From NCBI GenBank assembly GCA_902459845.2, contig CABPSV020000089.1, positions 1-31,538 of the forward strand: a stretch of DNA of 31,538 bases. The letters are read 5' to 3'. A model generated the notes under the pieces. That model ran no database searches, was not told the origin of the DNA, and saw nothing but the letters and a program-made list of their open reading frames with translations. Every line of letters starts with the position of its first letter. The stretch's first letter is position 1. Origin of the DNA: Hepatocystis sp. ex Piliocolobus tephrosceles. Lineage: Eukaryota; Apicomplexa; Aconoidasida; Haemosporida; Plasmodiidae. Shown one piece after another: positions 22,945 through 31,538 of the stretch. The position numbers and the translations under genes were made by a program.

Positions 22945-25900
22945 CTCTTTGATAAAATATTTTTATAATTTTGTGATTAAATGAAGAAGGTACTTTAACC
23001 AAATATACAATCAAATGTTTAAAAGTTTTTAAAATTAGGTTAAGTGTAAATAATATATTATCAGCTGTTAGTGAGAAAGGGTACATAACTTTATATTCTA
23101 ATGTATCATCGAAATTTATATTATTATCATACATTTCAGTTAATTTTTTATTAAATTCGATTCTTTTATCTTTTTCACTTAATTTTCCTATTCTTGTTTT
23201 ACTCTGAATAACTGTAAATAAATTTAACATATCGATTAAGATAGCTAAAATATAAAAATTGTTAAAATTATTTTTCATGGCACATTTTTTTAGGTACATT
23301 GTACTGTTAGCCGTTTCTGATAGCATATAAATAGATTTAATATTTCCTGGTATGGGTGTAAATTGTGGTTTATATTCATTTGGGTTAATCTCATTTGGGT
23401 TAATCTCATTTGGGTTACTTTCATTTGGGTTAATCTCGTTTGGGTTAACCTTATTTAGGTTACTTTCATTTGGATTATCTGTGTTTATATTTTTAAAAAA
23501 TATAGGGTCCCCATATTTATCATTATATGTTGTGTTTGTATTTGTCGTATTATCTACTTTAGTATATTCTGAATATTTTACTTTTTTGTTTTTTGACTGT
23601 AATGGATATGTACTATTATTAGTATCATTAATATTGGTACTGACATATCCTCCATTAACATGTTCTGTAGTATATTCCATCGCGTCAGTATATGCAACTT
23701 TTTTTTTTATAGGATGAGCACGTTTTCCATTTGGGATATCTTTATGTTTTTTACTTTTCTCCTTTGAATCTTTTTTTAATACTTGAATATGCTCTTTTTT
23801 AGTTTGTTTGGTTGTGGTTGGTGATACTATACTATTAGATTCGAATAAACTGACTAAAGGGTCATAAGTAGTATTCATTTTGCCATTTACATCACCATTT
23901 ACAACACCATTTACAACACCATTTACATCACCATTTACATCACCATTCACTTCTCTATTCATTTTGCCATTCACTTCACCATTCATTTCTTCAGTTCTTA
24001 CATATTTTAAATTGGGGAAAAAACATAAGGAAGTTAATATTTCTTCATACAGTTGTGGGTTTTTAAAAATAAAAGGATATAAAGCTTCATTTAAATCGTT
24101 TAAAGATACACCTAACGCATTTGAAATGTGTGGATTTTTGATCGAATTCAAATCATTTGTTTTTAAAATATGTTTTACTTTTATACCATGTTGTAAAAAA
24201 TAGGATTGTATACTATACTCAATTTTACTAGCAATCACATAATTATCTGTAAAACATTGAATTAAAATATTTATAATCATTATTAACATATCTTTAAACT
24301 TCGCTTGTCTTGTTATTGTAAGTAAAATACCAATACTGCTTCTGGTTATGTTATTTAGAATTATATCATTTAAGTCGGGATAATCATCCATTGTATTAGT
24401 ATATCCATTCATATATTTCAATGGGTTAGTACTACTATTACTACTATCTATTTTTACATTTTGTACATTCCCTCCTACTGTATTGTCTGATATGTTTTCA
24501 CTTTCTAACTGTTGATCCACTTTCCCAAACTTATTATTAGCTATACATTTTTGTTTATGATGTATTTGGTTTACTTGCATTTTAAAAAATTGTTTGAAAT
24601 TACTATATATATTTGGTGGGGAATAATATAAAAAATATACAACGTTATTATATGTTGTAGTTAAGTATTCTATAATTTGTAATATTGTGATACACAATTC
24701 AGTATTATAACCTTTAAAAAAATATAATGTATCGATGCATAATTTTATTAAATTGTGTTGTTTTTCGGTTGAAAGAAAACGAATATTCTCTTTGTTGGCT
24801 TTGGTAGCAGATAACGTTGTGTCATTTATAGTAATGCCACTATTTATACATTTTTTATCATGTACAAATCCCAACTTATTTGTTTTACCACTCCCAACAC
24901 AGGTACAGGTTTTATTTTGTTGTAAAATATCCACTTTTTCATTTTTAAAAAAGGAATTATTAGATAAAGATGACAACGTTGTAATACCTTTTTTTTCTTC
25001 ATCTAAGTAAAATTTATCTTCTTTCTGTTTTTTAATAATTTTTTTATTTTTATCATTAAAATTATATAAAGAATAGCTAAGAATAATTTTAAATAGACAC
25101 ATAAATACTGGTGCGTAAAAACAAGGAGGTTTTGAGTATAATGAAATATTTTTATATTCCTCGTGTTCCGGTATTGCATTCATAATAATTACATTTTTTT
25201 GACTTTGTTCTGAAGTATCCGAATCTAAGAAATCCCAATAAGGTATTAACATATTACGAGCATTAATACTATTATTCATAACTAATCCTTTATTATATAA
25301 TATATTTTTTTTTTCATTATTTTTATTACAGTTGCATTTGTTGAAAGGTGACCTATATTTGGAAGTGTCATTACCATTTTGAATAGGAGCGCTTTGAATA
25401 GGAGCGTTTTGAATAGGAGCACTTTGAATAGGAGTACTATAATTATTTTTTATTTGTAAAGTGTTAACATTGGATATGTTTATATGTTGGTGTAATGATT
25501 CTGACATTGGTTCTATAGATGTTATAGATGCCACCAGTTTATGCTTGGGTTCTTCTCCCTCTTTTTCACCTTCTCCTTTTTCTTGTTCTTCTAAACCGTT
25601 AACCAAATCATACCCTTTATTTGATTCAATTTTGTTGAGTTTTCTTTTTTTTTTATTTTTTTCCACATTATAGCTTTGCAAAAAGAGGTCATTATTTGAA
25701 GTGATATCTCTGTGAATTTCATTGTCGATAGTTTGACCCATTTGGTTGTTAAACTCGTTTGACTTCAAAGCGTTATCAACATTTCCAACGTCTTCAACAT
25801 TTCCAACGTCTTCAACATTTCCAACGTCTCCAACATTTCCAACGTCTCCAACATTTCCAACATTTCCAACATTTCCAACATTTCCAACATTTCCAACATT

Positions 25901-26397
25901 TCCAACATTTCCAACATGTTTAACTTGTTGACAAGACTCCATCTGTTTCTCTTCCGCATCTTTTTTTAATAAATAATTTACATTACTTTCTATATGCTTA
26001 ACATGTGCTAAGTTAAACTTTTGTATAAAATAAAAACAATAATCTAATATGTTTCTATCTATATGAAGAATTATATTTTTAGCTATACTCGATTGATGTA
26101 TAATGTAATATAACATAAAAAATAGCATATACAAACATAAATGGTAATTATATTTTTCCATTTCTTTTTGAGATGAGTATATTACATCAATGTTATCTTT
26201 CATGTAATTCAAACATTGTTTAGTATCATTTGTGCATTTTATTTCGCGTATGTTATATGGTCCATTTTTATTATCATTTGCAGTATTGTCAGAGATATTA
26301 TTTGTAGGCTTATTTTGGTTGATACTTCTCTCACATGATACATTGTTACTTTGGGAAACATTCAATACATTATCATTATTAATAGTACCTATGAGAG

Positions 26398-26428
<31 letters not shown>

Positions 26429-29400
26429 TAATGTGTGCATATTAGATACAATAGTTGAGTTATTTTGATCTGTTATAGTAGAAGTATTAATGTTATTCGT
26501 TTCGTTTAATATCAAATTAGAATGTTCATTTGGTAAAGAATTAGTTCCTATGTTATTGTTACTTATAGTACCACCTGTTAAACCCGGTGAATGAGATACG
26601 ACATCAGTCATATGAGACACTCCTGCCATACCAGCTTGTACATATTTTTTATACTCCTTTTTAATCATTTTACTATTATTTTCATCAGTTGTAGTAATTC
26701 CATTTTTATTTTTTTTTTTATACATACGCATAAACACATGATGACAATAATAATGTTGTTCCATATTATTAAAATATTCATCATTTTTTAACGATTTAAT
26801 TTTTTTTGATATATTTTCCATAAAATAATATAATATAATCATTTTAATATCATGATGATTAAAGATTCTACTTTTGTTACTATTTTTGTCATGAATATTT
26901 TTTTTATACTGATCTAAAAATAATTTAACACTAATTTTATCAACATTTATAACTAAGAAACTTATATATAAATTAAGAAATGATTTTTCAGAATATGGAA
27001 TAGTTATCATTAAATTTATAAGCATATTGTATATACATTTAAATATAAATTGTTTAAATAATAAAATTTTATCTTCATTCCAAAATGGTTTTATACAAAC
27101 CTCTTCTTTATATGAATTAAATAAACTTTTTCTTAAACCTTTTAAGTAGTGTTGTATATATATGATCATATCGCTTGTGTTACTTGGGTCCATAATTTTT
27201 TCATAATAAAATAACTTAAGGTTTTTATTTGATATTTTCCCTTCTTTATACAATTTAAACATTGAAGGATATCTCTTAAAAAAATTTTTTGCCTTCTTTA
27301 AACATTTTTCTTGTTCACGTGTTACCTTCTTTGTTTCACTATTTGAGTTGTTATTTGTGTTATTATTTGTTTCACTATTTGTGTTATTATTTGTTTCACT
27401 ATTTGAGTTATTATTTGTGTTATTATTTGAGTTGTTATTTGAGTTGTTATTTGAGTTGTTATTTGAGTTGTTATTTGAGTTGTTATTTGTGTTATTATTT
27501 GAGTTGTTATTTGTGTTATTATTTGAGTTGTTATTTGAGTTGTTATTTGTATTAATGTTTATGATGTTGTTAATGTTGATGTTATTGATGTTTTGACATT
27601 CACAAACGGTTGTAATATTGTCGCTATTATCACTTTCATTGTTACGAAGAGTATCATTATCATAATTGCGATGGTGAGCAGAATTCGAATGTGACCTTAT
27701 TAACAAATCATGAGCAGTATGATTGTAAACATTACTATTTCTGCTAATACTGCTAGCACTGCTTAAATCTTCAGAATCGTCATTTCTATTGTTACGAGTA
27801 CATAATGCACATGTACGTGCTGATATTCTATCACAAATACTATTATTTTCATTAAAAATTATATTACTACTAGCATCTGATTGACTATTAGTATGTGATT
27901 TTTTAGAACCATTCGATTTTTTCCCTTTTGTTACTCCTTTATAATCAGTACTACTATGATATGCATCTGAAAAAAACTCTATCTTTTCTTTATCGACATA
28001 ATTCACTGTACAACTGAGATTTGTTGTACCTGAATAATTAAGACAATCATCTAGTAGAGCATGATCAAAACCTAAAGATTTCCATTCATTAAGTAAACTA
28101 AGACTAGTATTGTTAGTTGGTAATATATCATATTTATCTTTTTCTTTATTTCCTCCTACTCCTTTTTTATCTTTGCTTTTTTCTTTTTCCAAAAGTTCAA
28201 GAAATTTTGGTTCCATATCAGTTGATGGTGTTAAAAATTTTAATACAATTTTTAAAAACGAGTGTATAATATTGTTGTTAAAATTTATATATATATTATT
28301 TTTACTTAGGTTATTTATTTTTGTACTAGTGCTATTAATATATGTTAACCAAAAAAATATATTATTACAAATATCACTTTTCACAGATTTTATTGTGTTC
28401 ATAATGTCAAATTCGTCCAAAGTAAATAAAAATTGATTTTCATAGTAAAATGTGTTTTCTTTTTTGTTTGTTTTATCATTTTGTTCGTCTTTTGTTTGAT
28501 CAAATGTGGGTTTACTATCACTACTATTATCAACAGTTGCATGTGTAGGAGACTGGTTTGTGTATTTATATGTATCACTTTTGGAACGGTGACATTGATT
28601 ATTATTATTTTCTATATTTGAAAAACCATTTATTTTATCTGCAATTGGTGTAGTATAACATTCGGACTTGTTGCGAATAATACTATCAGAAGGGGTACTA
28701 CTACTACTACTACTACTAGTACCACTATGTGTTTCTTTCATTATGTCACTATTTGTTGTTTGTCCTTTTTCTGGATCTGTTTTTACAGTACCATTTAGGT
28801 TATGCGAAATATCACCGTTTTGGAATTTATTGTCAGTATTGGACTGTTTTGATTCTTTAGAAGTCGCTTCATTTGATGTACCAACCTCAAATCTTGTAAA
28901 AGGATGAATCATTTTGGAAAAAAAGAAAAATAAGTTAATTTTTCCTATACTCATTAAATGTAAAAAGAATTCTAAAAATGTATTAATTGCTTTGACTGTA
29001 ATTTGTATATATATTTGTATAGTGCTCAAATTAAAACCGACAAAATATTTCATAAGTCTTATAATATATCTAACAAAATATGTATTCGTACAAGTATAAT
29101 TTTTACTTATATGTATTGGTATATAATTAATAAAATCGTGATTAACATTTTGTTTTTGTTCCATTTTTTTTTTATAATAAATCCCTAATAAAGATATATA
29201 AACATTCATTACATAATTAAACATATTAAATATAAAATCAAACGTTCCTACTTTATATAATAAATCTAAAAAATAAAAATATGTCATAAATTGTACTTTA
29301 CTATCAGCTACTAAAATATACAACGTATTCATAATTTCTGAAATATATTTAACAGTTTTAATAGGTGTATATTGTTTTATAGATATATCTACTTTTTTTA

Positions 29401-31538
29401 ATATTTTTTTTTCAACATAGTTTTTAAGTTCATCCGTTTTTTTATTATTATTATTCGGCACTTCCGTATTAGTATTAGATTTCATATTGTTGTATATATT
29501 ACCATGTTTGTTAAAATTATTAATAGGTTTATAATGTATATCATCCACAAAATCCGTATCTCTTGTATGCGTGTGTTTTGTAAATCGTATGTTACAATCT
29601 TTATTAATTAATTTATTAGAATCATAATCAGTAAAATAAGCATCAGTGACTATACCTCTTTTTTTAGGTTCATTACAAAAAACACGAACTAGTAGTTTGT
29701 TTTTTTTTTCTTCCAAATTAATTTTTTCTTTTATGATACCTTTTTTTTGGAGTTCCAAACACTTATGCTTAGTTGGTTTATGAACACCATAACTTGAATT
29801 ATTTTGAGTCTTAACATATGTACTTATAAAATATTTACTATATTTGTGTGCGTTAGCATATATAATATCATCGTCATTCGATATATTATTATCACTATTT
29901 GGAACCTGGCAATTTTGAAAAACGTGTTGTTCATTTGGGTGTAAATGAAAGCATTTGTTTGTTTCGTTTTGTATGTTACCGTTTGTTTGTATGTTACCGT
30001 TTGTTTGTATGTTACCGTTTGTTTGTATGCTACTGTTTATTTGTATGTTATAATCGTTATTATTATGTACACACTCATTTTTGTTTTTGTCTTGTCCATT
30101 CATGCTTTTTTCATTTACACACTTTGCCATAATATTTGTTTTCAAGTCATTAGCCTGTTTATTTGTTAATATCTTTATGCTATTAAAATTAAAATTATAT
30201 CTTTTTTTTAATATTTCAGACATATAAAAAATCTCAGGAAAGTGTTTATCCTTTTTTTTTTCAATTCTATGAGATGCGTAAGGCGTGTATAAATAATCAT
30301 ATAAATTTTCTGTATCGAAACAAGCACATTTGTTAAAGTAACAATTGGGGCGATAATGTTTTTTGCTACCATATACATTTTGAATATAACTCTTGTAGTT
30401 CTCTATATCAGGAGTGCATGCGTTGACATATATGCTACCATGTGAGGTCCAATCTGTGGTACTACGATTATTATTAAATCCGTTGTTAAATCCGTTGTTA
30501 AATCCGTTGTTAAATCCGTTGTCAAACCCGTTGTTAGAATCGTTAGAATACATACAAGTACACAGCTTAATATAATATTCCTCTTGATTATCTTCGGAAG
30601 GTGGTTGTATTGGAAAATATATGTTGCTTCCTTTACAATAATGGTTAGTTTCATTTATTACAGTATTATATCCTTTATTTGAAAATTCCATTCCAAATGA
30701 ACCTGTTTCTAAATTTTTCAAATATTCAAGCTTATCAACTGTTATGTTATCTGATAAAGTAGAATAAATATTTTTTCCAGTTTCTGTCTTTGCTCCTATC
30801 CAAACATTTTCTTGTATGGGTCTACAAACTAATGGTACATTCATCATACATTTTGTTAAACATCTTATTATCGAAAGCATGTGTTTTTGTTGTAAAACAT
30901 TATAAAAAATATAAGTACTGTTATATTTAGTTTTTGATTTTGAATGGCAAGCGAAATTAATCGTAGAAAAAAACTTTTTTATTACTACTAATAATGAACG
31001 TAAACTTTCACACATTACATACTTCGTATTATATCCAGTATATACATGATCTTCTAAATCTTCATCATCAATATAGTAGTCATTATATTTTAATTTTTTT
31101 TCATCCATAATTTCATACGTTTTATTATCTTCATTTGTAGGTACATCCTCTTGTTTCATGTTATATTTACCAGCCGTAGAACATCCATATGTAGTGTGAG
31201 ATATAATACAACGGTCCGGTATGAACGTAGATAAACGTGACATCTTGTTTGGATCTTTTTCAGAATGTATGTCCAAATCTTTGTATGTTTCCTTAGCCAT
31301 TCGTAAAAGTGATGATGTATTTCTACGTTGTGTATCATTATTTTTTGTATCGTCATTTTTTGTATCGTCATTTTTTGTATCATCATTTTTTGTATCATCA
31401 TTTTTTGTATCATTATTTTTTGTATCATCATTTTTTGTATCATTATTTTTTGTATCATCATTTTTTGTATCATTATTTTTTGTAGTTGCATCATTTTGTG
31501 TAGTTGTATCATTTTGTGTAGTTACATTGTTTTTTCTA
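7895..31538 (-). CDS. Giant HECT-type E3 ubiquitin ligase, HUWE1/Tom1-like (5' end beyond the window)
   Basis: One uninterrupted minus-strand frame spans 23.6 kb, from the right edge to TAA 7895-7897 (at least 7,880 codons, no intron needed). It should accept ubiquitin from an E2 on a cysteine and pass it to substrate lysines. The C-terminal residues, about 7443-7801, form a HECT domain with GLDAGGLTREW, LPTAHTCFNQLDLP and the terminal GFGFI. Catalytic Cys7768 lies 33 residues from the end, as in the family. Upstream come a conserved helical pre-HECT region (about 5.9k-7.44k), a cluster of ubiquitin-binding-motif-like segments (5094-5297), an acidic tract (about 3540-3940) and helical segments in the N-terminal third, separated by many repeat arrays. 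HUWE1 is about 4,400 residues and yeast Tom1 about 3,270, so this is roughly twice as long, mostly through insertions. The ATG at 31298-31300 is not the true start, because the frame continues as KNDDT repeats to base 31538. From memory, P. falciparum has such a giant HECT gene on chromosome 8; this was not checked. Confidence 0.97.
7898..8975 (-). other. HECT catalytic domain
   Basis: Residues about 7443-7801. Recognisable blocks in order are NIRREKVFTDSYYQL, LTVTFKNEEGLDAGGLTREW (N-lobe), NPNYALF, HLHFFKFVGKFIAKAIYDG (E2-binding N-lobe), FSTEIDEFG, LIPNGRNIPVTDANK, ELELLISGVPTIDLNDL, FLQFVTGTSRVPLGGF and LPTAHTCFNQLDLP (C-lobe). The catalytic Cys codon is at 7997-7999. The sequence lacks insertions, in contrast to the rest of the protein, and looks fully active. 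The blocks match the HUWE1/Tom1/UPL1 clade better than the NEDD4 clade, which carries WW domains. Confidence 0.97.
9541..9684 (-). repeat. QGQD tandem array (12-bp unit)
   Basis: About twelve 12-bp units encode Gln-Gly-Gln-Asp, with Pro, Leu and Glu variants, inside the pre-HECT region. Gln is otherwise scarce in this protein, so the array stands out in composition. Confidence 0.9.
9823..9893 (-). repeat. Poly-Asn run (about 20 residues)
   Basis: AAT/AAC codons read on the minus strand, with ATT/GTT alternation on the plus strand. This is the Asn homopolymer type frequent in P. falciparum proteins. It sits between helical blocks of the pre-HECT region. Confidence 0.9.
10640..10818 (-). repeat. 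NGNEK / NNDK tandem array (15-bp unit)
   Basis: About nine units of Asn-Gly-Asn-Glu-Lys and related Asn-Asn-Asp-Lys segments. The array is hydrophilic and mixed-charge and is placed between helical pre-HECT blocks. Confidence 0.85.
11483..11604 (-). repeat. DKVN, NEKA and SERNQK arrays side by side
   Basis: Reading N- to C-terminal, 12-bp units encode Asp-Lys-Val-Asn, then 12-bp Asn-Glu-Lys-Ala units, then three 18-bp Ser-Glu-Arg-Asn-Gln-Lys units. Three related charged repeats lie within 120 bp, ending just before the block LKPHHVWDVISVDAI. Confidence 0.85.
13174..13321 (-). repeat. INN tandem array (9-bp unit)
   Basis: About sixteen units of Ile-Asn-Asn from a 9-bp repeat alternating GTTAATATT and GTTAATGTT on the plus strand. 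The regular Ile spacing distinguishes it from plain poly-Asn. Confidence 0.9.
13820..13940 (-). repeat. RSNG / RSND tandem array (12-bp unit)
   Basis: About ten 12-bp units of Arg-Ser-Asn-Gly or Arg-Ser-Asn-Asp, one of the few net-basic arrays in the protein. Arg-Ser spacing could permit phosphorylation, but nothing in the sequence proves it. Confidence 0.88.
14252..14291 (-). repeat. Poly-Asn run
   Basis: About twelve consecutive Asn codons, followed on the C-terminal side by the more complex TPVIVINARGINSPVNFI segment. Confidence 0.88.
14786..15003 (-). repeat. TGHTR / TEHGR tandem array (15-bp unit)
   Basis: About fourteen 15-bp units. The N-terminal half reads Thr-Gly-His-Thr-Arg and the C-terminal half Thr-Glu-His-Gly-Arg, joined by a degenerate segment (RPVFIRTGHRR). 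The two halves appear to have expanded separately from a common unit. The array is rich in His and Arg, lies shortly C-terminal to the UBM-like cluster, and could bind nucleic acid, metal or the acidic tract (speculative). Confidence 0.9.
15410..16021 (-). other. Cluster of three ubiquitin-binding-motif (UBM)-like segments
   Basis: Segment 1 (15959-16021, residues 5094-5114) reads DRSFLIELPDSFVDEIIIQNL. Segment 2 (15515-15562, residues 5247-5262) contains YLQALPCNVRSEVKK. Segment 3 (15410-15463, residues 5280-5297) contains FIESLEPELRRQVL. They fit the helix-LP-helix UBM pattern of HUWE1, Rev1 and Pol iota, where Leu-Pro contacts ubiquitin. Segment 3 has Leu-Glu-Pro in place of Leu-Pro and may be weak. 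Position upstream of the pre-HECT region agrees with HUWE1. Known role: ubiquitin-chain recognition; function here is inferred. Confidence 0.6.
16234..16280 (-). repeat. NRTD short array (12-bp unit)
   Basis: Three to four units of Asn-Arg-Thr-Asp just upstream of the first UBM-like segment. Confidence 0.8.
17063..17160 (-). repeat. DRVV / AGGV tandem array (12-bp unit)
   Basis: Three Asp-Arg-Val-Val or Val-Ala units grade into four to five Ala-Gly-Gly-Val units and then Thr-Gly-Gly-Val. It is the only hydrophobic repeat array in the protein, with markedly higher G+C than its surroundings. Confidence 0.88.
17335..17470 (-). repeat. NNYT(D/G/S)T tandem array (18-bp unit)
   Basis: Seven 18-bp units of Asn-Asn-Tyr-Thr-x-Thr with x = Asp, Gly or Ser. 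Variant units occur in blocks, consistent with stepwise duplication. Confidence 0.88.
18048..18158 (-). repeat. NTNL tandem array (12-bp unit)
   Basis: Eight to nine units of Asn-Thr-Asn-Leu, N-terminally preceded by EPISVFPPEP. The plus-strand unit alternates AAGTTAGTATTC and AAGTTTGTATTC. Confidence 0.9.
18914..19172 (-). repeat. TDEHKQ tandem array (18-bp unit)
   Basis: About fourteen 18-bp units. The N-terminal ones vary (VDQHKQ, TNDHKQ, IDQHKQ), nine central TDEHKQ copies are nearly identical, and the last units are TEEHKH and TDKHDK. Charge alternates and it may form a long helix. It follows directly after the acidic tract. The homogeneous centre and divergent edges suggest recent expansion from the middle. 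Confidence 0.92.
19480..20690 (-). other. Acidic Asp/Glu tract of about 400 residues
   Basis: Residues about 3537-3940. Two nearly pure Asp/Glu cores (about 20470-20690 and 19500-19675) flank a mixed segment rich in Asp, Glu, Ser and Asn with EVIMIDAEQEDE and EVIVIDEEEEE echoes. HUWE1 and Tom1 also carry acidic stretches in their middle. Plausible roles are binding basic clients such as histones or ribosomal proteins, or intramolecular contact with basic arrays. Which of these applies cannot be told from sequence. Confidence 0.85.
21223..21580 (-). repeat. Gly-rich GGN / GSGGNS array (9- and 18-bp units)
   Basis: Residues about 3241-3360. N-terminal units are GSGGNS/GNGGNS-like and C-terminal units are a run of more than ten Gly-Gly-Asn repeats ending at DNEEDEKVDKKEE. 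The array needs G+C-rich GGT codons and is a composition outlier in this genome. Such linkers are flexible and aggregation-prone. Confidence 0.92.
21812..21890 (-). repeat. NRNGN array (6-bp unit)
   Basis: About thirteen dipeptide units of Asn-Arg, Asn-Gly or Glu-Asn from a 6-bp repeat with a GTTTCx core on the plus strand. Confidence 0.85.
22897..22943 (-). repeat. Poly-Asn run (about 16 residues)
   Basis: A pure AAT codon run, N-terminally adjacent to the helical segment LIVYLVKVPSSFNHKIIKIFYQ. Confidence 0.9.
23373..23474 (-). repeat. NPNE(I/S) tandem array (15-bp unit)
   Basis: About seven units of Asn-Pro-Asn-Glu-Ile or -Ser, the first ones diverged (NPNES, NKV). NPNE resembles the short Asn-Pro repeats of some malaria surface antigens in composition only. 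Confidence 0.88.
23879..23992 (-). repeat. VNGx tandem array (12-bp unit)
   Basis: About nine 12-bp units of Val-Asn-Gly-Asp, -Val, -Glu or Met-Asn-Gly-Lys type. Variation is confined to one or two positions of the unit. Confidence 0.88.
25376..25438 (-). repeat. SAPIQ / NAPIQ array (15-bp unit)
   Basis: Four units of Ser/Asn-Ala-Pro-Ile-Gln preceded by a degenerate STPIQ unit. A short array near NYSTPIQ. Confidence 0.85.
25776..25922 (-). repeat. GNV array (9-bp unit with a higher-order 18-bp unit)
   Basis: Reading N- to C-terminal, about seven Gly-Asn-Val units become alternating Gly-Asp-Val/Gly-Asn-Val, then Glu-Asp-Val/Gly-Asn-Val pairs. The 9-bp unit has therefore been captured into an 18-bp unit on the C-terminal side. 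Confidence 0.9.
26399..26430 (-). repeat. Poly-Asn run (about 10-11 residues)
   Basis: Consecutive AAT codons between MHTLNN and ALIGTINND. Confidence 0.88.
27340..27570 (-). repeat. NNNS / NNNT array (12-bp unit)
   Basis: About nineteen 12-bp units, Asn-Asn-Asn-Ser or Asn-Asn-Asn-Thr, with two SETNNNTN variants at the C-terminal end just before KKVTREQEKCLKKAK. Ser/Thr alternation is arranged in blocks. Confidence 0.9.
29970..30050 (-). repeat. NIQTNG array (18-bp unit)
   Basis: About four and a half units of Asn-Ile-Gln-Thr-Asn-Gly, with the first a SIQ variant. Confidence 0.87.
30476..30535 (-). repeat. NNGF array (12-bp unit)
   Basis: Five units of Asn-Asn-Gly-Phe, the first diverged (NGFD). 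Regular Phe-Gly in an Asn-rich context resembles FG-type disordered repeats, but five units are too few to infer function. Confidence 0.88.
31331..31516 (-). repeat. KNDDT array (15-bp unit) plus TTQNDT units (18-bp) at the window edge
   Basis: Ten exact-length 15-bp units (31331-31480) encode Lys-Asn-Asp/Asn-Asp-Thr. They are preceded N-terminally by two 18-bp units with Thr-Thr-Gln-Asn-Asp/Ala. All lie in the ligase frame, without a stop, upstream of the ATG at 31300. This shows the coding region continues past the window. Confidence 0.9.

Noticed and set aside
26020..26160. Hydrophobic stretch (YMLFFMLYYIIHQ) as a membrane segment in the ligase
   Set aside because: It is short, flanked by His/Lys/Asn-rich helices and resembles the core of an armadillo-type helix. 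HECT ligases of this class are soluble.
25776..27570. CRISPR-like regular repeats
   Set aside because: Units are contiguous without unique spacers, lie in a coding frame and are in a eukaryotic genome.

Overview
The window looks like a chromosomal segment of a malaria parasite, most likely the Plasmodium falciparum / Laverania lineage. Non-coding DNA is close to 90% A+T and full of poly(dA), poly(dT) and (TA)n tracts. Proteins are loaded with Asn and Lys and carry in-frame low-complexity insertions. Large genes run without introns. Species is inferred from composition only.

Layout: (1) 1-842 is an A/T-rich leader region with no supported gene. (2) 843-2522 (+) encodes a Lys/Asn/Tyr-rich protein of unknown function, one reading frame broken by a single in-frame TAA at 1257-1259 inside a 24-bp minisatellite. 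(3) 2523-3750 is intergenic, with a perfect inverted repeat and a small GKSD minisatellite ORF. (4) 3751-6584 (+) encodes a putative RNA-binding protein with two RRM-like folds and a possible organelle-targeting N-terminus; its frame shifts within a run of 23 A at 4237-4259. (5) 6585-7894 is the convergent intergenic region, with a pure-A/T 15-bp minisatellite and a small GC-richer island. (6) 7895 to the right edge (-) is one uninterrupted reading frame of at least 7,880 codons encoding a HECT-type E3 ubiquitin ligase of the HUWE1/Tom1 class. It runs off the window: the ATG at 31298-31300 is internal, because the frame stays open to base 31538.

The giant ligase dominates the window. The folded parts are helical stretches in the N-terminal third, a ubiquitin-binding-motif-like cluster around residues 5094-5297, a conserved pre-HECT helical region, and the HECT domain (catalytic Cys codon at 7997-7999). 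Between these lie about twenty different tandem amino-acid repeat arrays, all with unit lengths divisible by three, plus an acidic tract of about 400 residues. Residue numbers count from the ATG at 31300. The two plus-strand genes are tandem. The RRM gene and the ligase converge. There is no operon logic here, and I see no tRNA, rRNA, CRISPR or transposon.
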